The translations under genes were made by a program, and so were the position numbers. 64,000 bases of DNA from Physcia stellaris (lineage: Eukaryota; Ascomycota; Lecanoromycetes; Caliciales; Physciaceae), in the NCBI GenBank assembly GCA_018902385.1, contig JABSSW010000057.1, forward strand, positions 124,001 to 188,000, in the 5' to 3' direction. Each line of letters begins with the position of its first letter. The stretch's first letter is position 1. The notes under the pieces were generated by a model. It ran no database searches. It worked only from the letters and a program-made list of their open reading frames with translations, and had not been told where the DNA came from. This document shows, piece after piece, positions 1-9,994 of the stretch.

Positions 1-316
1 TTGATAGTACATTACAAAGACACAAAGATAATATGTAAGGGTTCTCATAGATAGATATGTCATGAAGTTTCATTAGACAACATCTGATTACTAGATACTA
101 AAACCATCAAACTGTTTGCGCTGCCGCTTTCCATACAGTCTTTGTCATTCTTTGAAGCCTCTTCTCAACAAACATCTCTCATAACTCTCGCAAGCTCTAT
201 AAAACCCTCTGAAGGTTACTCCAAGACTTCTTCTGGTCCATAAAACTCAGATAAACGAAAGGTCAGGCGTGAATCCCCAAGCAATACAGCCAACAATCAG
301 CACAGAGAGTTCAATC
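1..316. other. 5' flank and leader of first gene
   Basis: No gene is seen here. A TATA-like run (ctataaaacc) lies near 197, followed by CT-rich and CAA-rich sequence typical of fungal leaders, so this is probably the promoter and 5' UTR of the gene starting at 317. Confidence 0.4.
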
Positions 317-1144
317 ATGAGCCAGCCACCCAACCCACAGACACAGGACCCACCGTCCGGGGGCCGGGAACATCCGACTACCTCAGTCGCTGTGTCGCCA
401 AACAATAACGACCAACCTCAGCCTCAACCTGCTGTCCAAGATGCCACCAAGCCCACACCTAGCGATGCCTCTCAAAACAAAAAACGAGTCCCCAGAAGAA
501 TTAAAACACGCTCAAGTAGCATGACCAGCGGATTCAAAGGCAGCAAAGACGACGCCATCCGCACCCTCGAAGACTACAGAAGCCTGTTCGAAGACATGAT
601 GGACAAGCAGGTAGAAATACTTGGGGAACTCTGCAGCACGTTCGACCACGACATCGAAAATTGGCAGAAGACACTTAGTGAAGCCCCGACCCCACTAAGC
701 ACGCACCCGAGACCAATAGCCGCGTGGCGAGAGGAAGTTCGATTTGGAGAGCCTGCAGCGCGTAATTTCCTATTCCAGGACCTTTGTAGCTTTGCCCGTT
801 ACTAACTAGCAGCAGCGTCCCCTATTCGTCCTGAAGCAAGGGCAGAGGTGGAGGTCCACTGGCCCGATTCTGGGGAGCTACAGCAGATGGGCGAGCAGAT
901 CATTGATTTGTTCTGTGCATATACCGGACAGAGCGACAGGGATGAAGTAAGAGCATGGCTAATGCAGGTGTGGCGCTATGTGCGAACGCAGCTCAAGCGG
1001 CATCAGGATGAGGCGCATGAAACGTGTGTTCATTTCAGCAATGAGCTTGGAGGCGAGTGTTTTAAGAAGCTACTTCTGCTCGATAAACGTTGCTTGGAAG
1101 AGGAGCAGACTGGTCAGGGGAAGGAGGCTGGTGAGGCGGAATGA
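317..1144 (+). CDS. Orphan hydrophilic protein, 258 aa, two exons
   Basis: I do not recognise a family. Exons 317-761 and 813-1144 are joined by a 51-nt intron with a CTAAC branch site near 802. Both exons are in the same frame, and removing the intron removes the TAA at 803-805. The acceptor region reads tag-cag-cag, so neighbouring acceptors (ending 809, 812 or 815) would add or drop one residue. The first ~55 residues are Pro/Gln/Ser-rich and probably disordered, followed by a basic patch (KKRVPRRIKTR) and then helical segments (for example RTLEDYRSLFEDMMDKQ and EQIIDLFCAYTGQ). The ATG at 317 is the first in frame. It is the first of four plus-strand orphan genes of similar character. No membrane segment or signal peptide is visible. 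Confidence 0.6.
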
Positions 1145-2963
1145 GGTAGCGGGGGATGTGGTTGATCGGAAATCAGAGGCTTGAGGCGAGTAGCTTGGAG
1201 ACTTTACTGGTTTAGACTGTAATTTGCGCTGTAAGAAGATGAGGGATGGTGAAATGACGGTAGCTCGGTTTGGGATTAGATCTCTAGGTTGGATGTACAC
1301 CTATTCATGTTAATTCCACGCTCAAGTTTGTCGTTCTTTGGAAATCACTTCTCAAGCCGCTCTCAAGTAGCTGGGGACATGGAGTTGACGTCGACAGAGA
1401 GTCAAGATGTCTGAGAAACCGCCAACAATCAAATCGTGAGAAAAGAAGTGGAGGATGTGCATTCAGAGGTGTGATCATGGGCTTTGTCTTACAATAGGAG
1501 TACCCCTTGCTGAAACCAAGACGAGATGAAGAAGTATATCATAGACGCATGAGCTTCTCTTATATACTCAATGAATTCTTCTCGTCGAAGGCTCTATCCA
1601 TTCCTTAACTTTCCAGACTAGCCTTTACATGAGAACAGGCGCCAATTGAGTCCCCATGAAACCCTCAAGTCCTTCCGAAGATTTTTGCTGTGAGAGTATC
1701 AGCGCTGAACATGACTGTGATAGAGATTCTGATAGAGGAGCTCATGCTGCGTACTTCCTTCATTTGTACAAAACCCTTGCTAATTATGGCCTGGCCGCCT
1801 CCTGCATGAGAGAAACATAGCAGCTTTCAGAGCTGAACTATACTCTCTCTATCTACCTCTGCGACCAATTGCTGCTGAGGTGGGTAAGAAAGGAAGTCAG
1901 AGAGGGCTGCAGGGGCATTATGAATGCTCATTTAGGCTGGAATGTATGATTGTGAACTCCGAGGTTGGAAAGTATTAAAGGTTACTAGCTAGAAATTCTA
2001 CATGGGCATAAAGAGTCTTAGCTAGTTTATCTGAAAGTTGTTGCAAGCACCCAAAACCCGTGTTGATTCAATGAATGATACCGACTTGGCGTGAGAATGA
2101 TATCTTTGATGAATTACGTTCAGAGCTACTGGATACGAAAGCAGAGCAGTGAATGCGATAAACCTAGAGTCGACCGTCATGAGTTTTCCGAAAAAGCAGG
2201 TTGCAAAAAAACAAGATATCAAGCAATGCTCGAAACCGATGAGCTGTAGAAACAACTTCTTCTTGGCCTCATGTGATATTTCACATATTTCCTGACTCAA
2301 GGCCAGTATGGACTCTCCTCGAGCAAGATCTGATGTCAGGGGCTGAGAATGAGCCCTACATCATTATTGTTGATACAATCTCATACTGCAAACTCTGCTC
2401 ATCATCAGATTCTGACAGCATCAATTTGAGTTATTAGATTTTTATAAACTTAAAGATATTAAATTCTTTCAATGTCAAGCAAGCATGAAACACTACTTGA
2501 ACCCTCAATAATTCACTCCTAATTGTCAGCCACGACCATCACTAAAGCTCGAAGAATGCCTTTAGCTAATCTTGTATATGATATTTTCTCCCAATTATGG
2601 TAACCTGATTGATATTGATATTTGTGTTTCTTCAATTTCATTCAACTGTTTCTCCCGTATATATATGTCAAATCATACAGTATGACTTTCTGTTCATTCA
2701 TCTTTGTGTATCTGTCCGAAAAGGAAAATAGTGCAAGATTAGAAAAATGTTGCAAGAACAGAGTATAACACTGAGCCAAGTGAATCCGTGAAGCTCAACA
2801 TGATACCTTCTTGAACAACACCCATACCGGAACCTATTCCGTTGTTTTTCTCTAGAAACAAGCACTTCCACCCTTATATCATGTCAGCGAATATATTCCG
2901 CAATCACCCATCAGTTTTCTTCGCCTCTCCAATTCCTCAACTCTCCAGCTCCCCCAATCAACC
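1145..2963. other. Intergenic, no supported gene
   Basis: About 1.8 kb with only short reading frames of ordinary chance length. The last 150 bp before 2964 are CT- and CCAA-rich, as expected for a leader. I see no RNA gene or repeat. Confidence 0.4.
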
Positions 2964-4246
2964 ATGCCCGATACCTCAGCAGTAAGCTCACCCACCAAAA
3001 CCGATTTAACCGATGAGAATGAGAATCCCCTCAACACACCCGAGGCGCTTTGGAGCGACTACGCCAAAGGCTGGCTCTCACTGTGCAAGAACCCGATACA
3101 GCTGCATCTGATCAACGAGCCTCGTCACGACGCCGTCTTCACCGCAGTCCATAAGCTCGGGCGCGCTGTAGACGCTCTCAAGGAGACGCACGAACAAGCT
3201 CTTGAACGCCTGGATAGATTGCGTAGCGCACGGATAGCGCGTGAAGAGCAACTGAAAGTGCTTCGGGAAGATATGGTGGAGGCTAGGGACACTGTCAAGG
3301 TAAGTCAGGCATTTTTTTGCTTCTATCCAAGCTTATAGGTGCTGATCAGGGGCTCAACAGATGAAAGTCAAAGACCAACGAGCTCTACAAGCTAACGCCG
3401 CACGAGCCATTAGCCAACACCGGAGTTCAGAGCAGGCTCTCGAGAAGGAAAAGTGGGAGTGGCAGGTCGCGGTAGGCACCCGAGCAGATATGCTCTTCAA
3501 AGCTGGGATCGATTACAGCGAGACGCGTGCGAGGTTGGAGCAGTGTATGAACTTCCAGAAACAGGCGGATAAAGACATTGTTGTTACAGATCAGGCGAGA
3601 AGGGTCTTGGAAAAGGACTTGAAGAATAAGAAGCCGCTGTTGGAGTTCTGTCTTCAGCGAGTTGGGAGTGCTGTGTATGGCATGAGGCAGCAGTGGAAAA
3701 AGGTCATGTGAGTCCCAAGTCCCTTGCGGCTTTGTTGTTTTGTTCCATGCTAAAGGTGTGCTGGGTGTTCTGATTGAGCTATGCTGATTTTGGTTTCTCA
3801 ACAGTACTTGGGGCCCAAATGCTAAGTCTGAAGAATGTCTTGGAATACTTGAGGAATTCCTTGAGATAAAGTCATCGCCTGAGGTGAGTGGCACAGGTTT
3901 AGCCAGCGACTCCACCAGCAGATAGAAAATAGGGTTGAAAGCCGACCTTTGATCTGATAACGTACAGCATTATGTGTGCTCTCAATGTCTTTCCAGAGGT
4001 AGTTCCAGGACTTGGTTTACATCGTCTGTTTGTAGCCTCTAGCTTCCAATTTTTGTGGTGATTGTGAGGTATAAAACTCGAATAAATGATAAGGCCTAGT
4101 CTATTTTCTCCTGACTTTGGGAACAGCAGATTACTAACCGGCGGGATCAAGTGAAGATCTCTATTATCAATTTACTTGATGATCCCGTCCGGAAAAGGGT
4201 TCCGTATAACAGTGCCATGCATCGGTTGAGAGCAGAACAATTCTGA
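2964..4246 (+). CDS. Orphan coiled-coil protein, about 292 aa, four exons
   Basis: Exons 2964-3299, 3361-3707, 3805-3883 and 4130-4246 keep phase throughout. Donors are GTAAGT, GTGAGT and GTGAGT. The first two introns are well supported. The third (246 nt) is less sure: without it exon 3 stops at 3925. Exon 4 gives a sensible basic, helical tail ending in RLRAEQF. The protein is rich in Glu, Lys, Arg, Ala and Gln with long heptad-like stretches (residues ~60-200, e.g. EQALERLDRLRSARIAREEQ), so a coiled coil is likely. No signal peptide or transmembrane segment. Family and function are unknown. It resembles the next gene downstream in composition and size, which may mean shared ancestry, but I see no clear identity. 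Confidence 0.6.
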
Positions 4247-5000
4247 AGATGCCACTCACATGGCCACTTGAAACGACTGTTACCAGCTGTGGATACGTCC
4301 TCAGTCATGGCGAACCACTCCAATTACGGATACCAATAGCTTTGTTCGCCACTATGACTCCATATCTAGGGACTGCGACTCCGATTTTGCTCTCCTAATA
4401 TCATCCTATTCTGAAAGCCATGGCGATGTAGACTGAGTTCGAGCGCAACCAGCGTTCATTTGTGCTAGCCAAAAGCTATGATGGCTGCTGACGAGCCTTC
4501 AGCGAAAATGGCTTGTGCTCCAATAGGGAGTTTACGGAGACCTTGTGATTGTTAGAGAACACTTTGAAGATCGAAAAGGCACGTGTGCCTAGATCTTCAA
4601 ATTAGAAGATGAACGTGATTAGAGTTCGGGGAGATCTGCCCTGGCAACGATCATTCAGGTTGCTGTTTCCTCATTATGAAGTGGACAAATTTTGATTTTC
4701 ATTCTCATCCTGCTTGGTAATTTTTACGTCTTCAGTGGTTGCTTGATCTCGAGTCTGGCGATGAATTTTATGTAAGTTTGCACCCCTCCAGTTCTCAAGC
4801 TAGAAAGCTTGGGATAACACTTTGAGGCTGAGCATTCCAGGAATTTCGGCATTTTCTATATTAGACCAACCAGAGTATCGTTAATATGAACGCTGAAGCT
4901 CTGGAAAAACTTCTGGCACCAGCATAAGCAATACAGCAAGCACCCAAGCCGTCATTCCAAATACACACCATTTCACGACTATAATTCGCTAGCATCCACA
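4247..5000. other. Intergenic, no supported gene
   Basis: About 750 bp. The final ~60 bp are CA-rich leader sequence before the ATG at 5001. Nothing else is recognised. Confidence 0.4.
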
Positions 5001-5672
5001 ATGGACTGGCACGAACAAACCAAGTTTGTAGAAGCCATGAAAGATATTTCTAGGACTCTCTTGTATCCCACCGAATACCACAGCCAATGCGGGACACTAC
5101 ATGACACTCTTGTGCGGCAACATAATGCAGTTGAGGAGGCCTTTACCCGACTTCCCGATTGCCCAGTAACGGCAGACAAGACCCTGCTAACGGAGGCTGT
5201 CAAAGTCCTGCGGGGCCAACTGCACCATTGTGAGATAGAACTGGAAGCAGGGGAAAAGAAACTTGCGGACATAAAGCTCCACGTCGAGCATTGCATGGTC
5301 CTACTCAGGGACGTAAAGGCGGATCACGCCGCAGGAAAGTTGGTCTTGGCCCCCCTCCTCATCCTACGAATGTTCCAAGTGGAAAACGCGGTCGGTGCCC
5401 AGCGCAAGCTCGAAAAGAGGGAGCAGCTGCTCCTCAGCCGTGTGAAGAGAATCAGAGATCGAATCCAGAACATGCACACAGAGCTCAACTCCCAACATGC
5501 AACGGAGAAGAAGAAGTGGACAGTGACATTTGCAAAGATCACAATAGAAGGTCTCAAGGAGCTGCCCGCATGGCACCCAATACCCCCAGACATCGCCATA
5601 GAATACGACAAAGGCTTGAAGGATTTTTACAAGGAGCTGCCCAACTCGATGGCACAAGGAGGCAGTACCTGA
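5001..5672 (+). CDS. Orphan helical protein, 223 aa, intronless
   Basis: A single exon from an ATG in a good context (acaATGg). The protein is charged and helical with heptad-like segments (e.g. LRGQLHHCEIELEAGEKKL and RKLEKREQLLLSRVKRI), so coiled coil is likely from residue ~75 to ~165. A Pro-containing tail follows (WHPIPPDIAIEYDKGLKDF). No signal peptide or transmembrane helix. I do not recognise a domain. It lies between two other plus-strand orphans. Confidence 0.6.
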   Translation: MDWHEQTKFVEAMKDISRTLLYPTEYHSQCGTLHDTLVRQHNAVEEAFTRLPDCPVTADKTLLTEAVKVLRGQLHHCEIELEAGEKKLADIKLHVEHCMVLLRDVKADHAAGKLVLAPLLILRMFQVENAVGAQRKLEKREQLLLSRVKRIRDRIQNMHTELNSQHATEKKKWTVTFAKITIEGLKELPAWHPIPPDIAIEYDKGLKDFYKELPNSMAQGGST

Positions 5673-6303
5673 GGGATGAGTAGAGAGACGTTGATTTAGA
5701 GAGAGACACCGGGGGCGGGATTGGCCGCCTTGGCAGCTACAGGGTCCAAATATCCCTACCTTACATATCCAGGCCTACGAATCAATAATTTTTGCATCCC
5801 TGCCTAAATTTCTAAATTATTCCTTCATGATCACGTTCCTTCTCTCGGTCTTGGAATCTCTCTGCAGGTTTGCTATCTGATCCCCCAACCTTCTGGCTTC
5901 CCCTCCACTTATGACTATTCCCAGTCTTCTATTCCACAGGCACAGGAAAAATTCCCTTCTTGTCCATCCCTTCGCATTGATAAAAATGCGTGAATGCATC
6001 TTCCAGTACGATGCAGTGATAACTTCCCCGCATGTCCTCAATGAAGCTGCTCTCTTTCGATCACGCCATTTCTAGAACAAAAGGGGCGCCCATATTCACC
6101 AGCCCGATCATGGTGAATGGCGCAGCAATGGATCTCTTTGCCGTTCACAAACTATTGGATAGAAGGTGAACCCAGTGAGAATGCCCACTGCGACCGAATG
6201 CAGTACTTGGATCTGTCCCCTCTCATCCTTATGTCCTTGTCTCATCCTCAGCGGTCCAAAAACTGCGTACTTGACCTCCTTTATAGTCTCGCATCAGGAA
6301 AAA
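5673..6303. other. Intergenic with upstream short reading frames
   Basis: No gene is supported. A 74-residue plus-strand frame (6117-6341) overlaps the start of the next gene in another frame. It has no domain and, if transcribed, would act only as an upstream frame. In-frame ATG 6181 could extend the next gene N-terminally, but the Cys/Ser/Pro-rich extension looks non-coding. Confidence 0.35.
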
Positions 6304-7206
6304 ATGTTCCGCCCCATCGCACCTCCAAGCAAATCGCCTAGCCTCCGACTGGACAGAGAAACCCGCCGAAAGGAAGCCCTAAAACTAGCCAACTACTGGC
6401 TCCAATTCGCCGCAAATCAAACCGCCATGGTGCAGCAAGCAATGAACCACGCTCGAACATACTTCGCAGAAGCGTCTCAGTGCCTCGAAAAGCCACATTC
6501 TGACCGCTCCCCTGTGGAGTTGCCGGCCGAGCATCACCAGGAGGTGAATAACGAGCGACTAGTTCCGAGCTCCATCGCAGGGCCCAATGGGGAGCCGCTG
6601 GCTTTCTCGGCGAAGGGCATGGCTGCGATTAATAAGTTGATGGGTGTTCACGATGCTGTGGCGGCGCCATCTGCAATTGCTCCTCAGGATTCTTCTTCGC
6701 GGCCGGCAAAGTCCGAAAATAAGTCAGCGACAACAGAACCGCTTCTCTACCCTGGCCAGCTGGACAGTCCCATCGACCTCACACCAGTCCATAACTCCGG
6801 AACCCAAAGATCCGATCCTCACAGCCCTCCCATCGTCTCCTCCAATAACCAAAAGCACCAACACAAATCCCCCATCCACCTGCACCCCAGCACGGACTCA
6901 TACACCTACCCTCGCACCAACCCCTTCAGCCGCGCCCTCCGAGCGCACGCCACAGAAGCAGCAAACATGCGCGCCGACCTCGAAGAGATCCAAGAGCAGA
7001 TCGACGAGATCATCGAAGGCCAAGGCCGCGCCGTCGACACGGACACCTTGCGCAGATTGGACTTTGATCGAATGGGGCTGTTCATTCCCGCTGCTGATGA
7101 TGACGAAGAAGAGGACCGGGAAGTGGAAGAGGAGGTATGGGGGGATCCGGAGGTGGAGAGGTTGAGGCGCGGGTGTAGGGTTTCGCGAAGGGGGGGGTGG
7201 ATATGA
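6304..7206 (+). CDS. Orphan protein with acidic tail, about 300 aa
   Basis: The start is set at ATG 6304 (aaaATGttc), where normal protein composition begins. The N-terminal ~70 residues are helical (RRKEALKLANYWLQFAAN and following). A long Ser/Pro/Thr/His-rich low-complexity middle follows, then a helix (ANMRADLEEIQEQIDEIIEG, residues ~220-240), an acidic run (DDDEEEDREVEEEV, ~265-280) and a basic end. This pattern suits a nuclear or scaffold protein, but that is inference. No family is recognised. The minus-strand Pro-rich frame at 6898-7356 is a shadow. Confidence 0.5.
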   Translation: MFRPIAPPSKSPSLRLDRETRRKEALKLANYWLQFAANQTAMVQQAMNHARTYFAEASQCLEKPHSDRSPVELPAEHHQEVNNERLVPSSIAGPNGEPLAFSAKGMAAINKLMGVHDAVAAPSAIAPQDSSSRPAKSENKSATTEPLLYPGQLDSPIDLTPVHNSGTQRSDPHSPPIVSSNNQKHQHKSPIHLHPSTDSYTYPRTNPFSRALRAHATEAANMRADLEEIQEQIDEIIEGQGRAVDTDTLRRLDFDRMGLFIPAADDDEEEDREVEEEVWGDPEVERLRRGCRVSRRGGWI

Positions 7207-7973
7207 AGATGGGGATTGGGGACTTTGAGGGGGCTGGTGGTATGGGAGAGTGTTAGGGATGTTTCGAACGGGATGAGAGACTGGAGGAAGGTGGGACGCG
7301 GACGGAGCGATTTTGCTCGGGGACGTTTCCGAGATCGGGGCGAGACTACGTGGCACCGTAGGTACAGCCCTTTTCAGGCAGCGAGCTGCAAAAGCCTCAC
7401 CCTTTCCTTAACTTATGGCATTGGCGGCCATAGATCCAGCTCCTCACAGCGGTTTTGGGTACTCTCAGACTCCGCGAGGGTTCATGACCTGATAATTTTA
7501 CAGAGATAGCGTTTGCTTCTGGTCACGGCTTTGCCGACTCCATTCGTTCGGATTTAAAAGAGTTTGGTTATTGATTACTCACCTTTAGCATGCCAGCTAT
7601 GGTGCTGCATTCAATGAAACTCTAGGACTATTCTTTAAACGATTGATTGTGAGTGAGGCTAGCTGTGGAAGAGGTGGTTGAATAGCTGTGGCTAGGTCAA
7701 GAGGCCTCAATGTTTCTGTAGGTCGGCATACTACAATAATTGATCAGACTCGACGTTAAGAAATCATTACCATCCTCGTGACACATTGTTTGGTGCGATA
7801 ATACTCCTCTCTAATCTCCGAGTATGCTTCTGGGGGTTGTCTGGGCTCAGCCCCTGTTGTAAAACAGAAAGCAAGTGCCACACTACACCGTATACTCCCA
7901 AAACATTTGCCTCAAGCGCAGCCTAATAAACATTTCGGCACCATGACGTCGTATCTAACTCCTCATTGTCACT
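7207..7973. other. Intergenic between convergent genes
   Basis: About 770 bp between the stop codons of convergent genes. It should hold both 3' UTRs. I see no RNA gene or repeat. Confidence 0.4.
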
Positions 7974-9003
7974 TCAATTTATGGTTGTCGCCGTTGGCGT
8001 CGCTGTTACAGCTCTCGGCGTCTTTCTCCCATGAGCGTGCCCGTGTTCGTGGTTACCTCGCTTCATTTTACGCAATGGCGGTCCCTCATGAGGACCCGAT
8101 CCTCTGCGCTTTGACGGAAATGCAGTAAAAGGATCAATACCCTGCTCGTTTCCGGCGTCACAGGTTGTCCAAGCCGGGTCGACTTCCGTCATCCAATCCG
8201 GAAAAGCGATCATTGGGGCATAGGTACCGGGTCTCGTCCAGTGCGCGGACTCTGGGGGACAAGGCAAATCCCCAAAATTGAAGCTGTAGGTTGCGCCGTC
8301 CCGGATGGAAGAGAGTTCGCCGGGGTGGTACGTGTGAGTGTAATCAACGTAAGTGTTGCCCAGTTTTCGGCAGCCGTCGGTGGCGTGAATGGAGGTAAAC
8401 ACGACTAGATGGTCGGGAGGATCGCTACAGAAAGAGGTTAGTGTCCAGTTTAGACCTGGCACATCTAGGGTGATTACGGGAGCTGCATTCCAGACGGAAT
8501 GATCTGAGAAGCGGCACCCTCGGTCGACAGACAAGCTGTATTCTGAACACTAGGAGGCCAGTAATATACACCAACGTACTGTACGAGATTAAATCCATAC
8601 CATCCATATTAACATGTGGGTAACCTACTTGGAATATAATCTTGCACGCAAATGGGATACAGTCCGCTGGTACCCCGGATTCTAGACCATGAGGCGAGCT
8701 CAGAGTGACGGGAGAAGGCGTGATCGAGAGGATAGGCGCCTCAATAGCACTGATACTGGCAGGCTTAATTGTTACTCCAGGCAGAATAGCTTGTAGCGAA
8801 GTAGTCGACAAATAAGGCGGTGTGACAATGGCGCCACTTGCTGGAGCTCCTTGTACAGAAGAAGATTTCGTATAAAATGTTGTTTGTGAAGGTGAACCGC
8901 CTACTGGATCGGTCCAATTGAGTGCAACTAAAGGTTCAAACGATGATAAGCCTATCTGGACCCACGCACATATACATAAAAGTAATAAGATTGAAGTAGA
9001 CAT
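7974..9003 (-). CDS. Secreted orphan protein, about 316 aa
   Basis: Exons on the minus strand: 9003-8629 and 8549-7974, joined in phase 0 by a 79-nt intron (donor GTAGGT, acceptor CTAG). The N-terminus is a clear signal peptide (MSTSILLLLCICAWVQIGLS). The mature part is Ser/Thr/Pro-rich, then Cys-containing (ACKIIFQ|CSEYS, WTLTSFCSDPP, TDGCRKLG, DLPCPPESA), with several N-glycosylation sequons, and it ends in a His/Arg-rich and Thr-rich tail. It is probably exported or on the cell surface. No catalytic motif is recognised. A second branch/acceptor-like signal near 8420-8440 was not used, because the frame reads well through it. Confidence 0.6.
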
Positions 9004-9994
9004 GATTGGTGTCTGACATTCGAGAATCGAAAACCAAAGACCCTACCAGCGACTCGTACTGCAAGTATCCGTGTTCCTGCTCCAGGAACAGACAGGCTGT
9101 ACATATATTGTGTTAAGATTAAAGACCAATAAAAATAGTAAAGCTTGCTCTGAAACGAGTCTTCAGAGCGGAGAAAACAGAGCTAGCGCAAGGCGGAGAG
9201 GACACCCTCACAGCCCCTCGACATATGGACCTTCAGGGACTTTGGGGACATCTGCTGCAGCATTTGCCGGGGTAAACAGCTAGTGCCTAATAGTAAACCT
9301 TAGCCGTGGCAAATATTTCTGCTAAATGAGCAAGGATGATGTCTGGAAACGAAGGTAACAGTCCGTGGATGCGCAACGGCGTCGGTCACTGTACGAAGAG
9401 AACGTCCATAAACAACACTCATTGCTGATTACCCCGCACAGTACTCCGTATAATATTGGCTAAGAGCTGGGGTTACCTACGGCGTGAGTTCGAGACCCCC
9501 ATTAGCCATACGCGAGGTCGCTGCGGATGATAGCGGTCGTGGAACCTTTAGCGACCCTCATTCGCTGAAGACTACGGAGTATGATGATATGCAGCTTAGT
9601 AAGCATAACTTTGAGTCGAATGCTCACTGATGGCACATCAGTAGTAAGGCTTGTACTCTGTACCAGCTCGAAGTATCGCAGTACGTGTCAACTGGCGTCT
9701 TGGAAATGCCTAAAATGGGCATGGTAGGGCATGTACCTTATGACTTTGAAGGCGTCAAGAACTTGAAACACTAAGACTCTTACCGCATGTTCTATGCGGA
9801 CACGAGACGATGTTGTGCTTCTTCAATCGAGGCACAGATACATGGTTCAAGGGGCCATAGCGACATCCGTGTGGCGATGCACCATTCCCAACCGTACCGC
9901 GAGGCAATAGAAGAACCTTGGGGGAGTTCCAGATAACGAAGAAAATAAGACTTCTTCCACAAATTATCATCTAAATCGTCCTTAGCAGTTATCA
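9004..9994. other. Intergenic; may contain first exon of next gene
   Basis: About 1 kb between the secreted orphan and the A1-like gene. The true start codon of the latter is not resolved and may lie in this stretch or just after it. A 7-bp inverted pair (tggctaa...ttagcca, about 9462-9515) encloses a T-loop-like motif but is too short for a tRNA. Confidence 0.3.

Noticed and set aside
6898-7356. 152-residue Pro-rich minus-strand frame
   Set aside because: It is the antisense of the coding exon at 6304-7206 and has no features of its own.
8420-8470. Intron in the secreted orphan suggested by cactaacctctttctgtag on the minus strand
   Set aside because: No donor gives a phase-corre​ct join, and the open frame across it reads as normal protein.
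9455-9520. tRNA-like gttcgagaccc motif with flanking tggctaa/ttagcca pairing
   Set aside because: Only about 54 bp between the paired ends; no D- or anticodon arm can be drawn.
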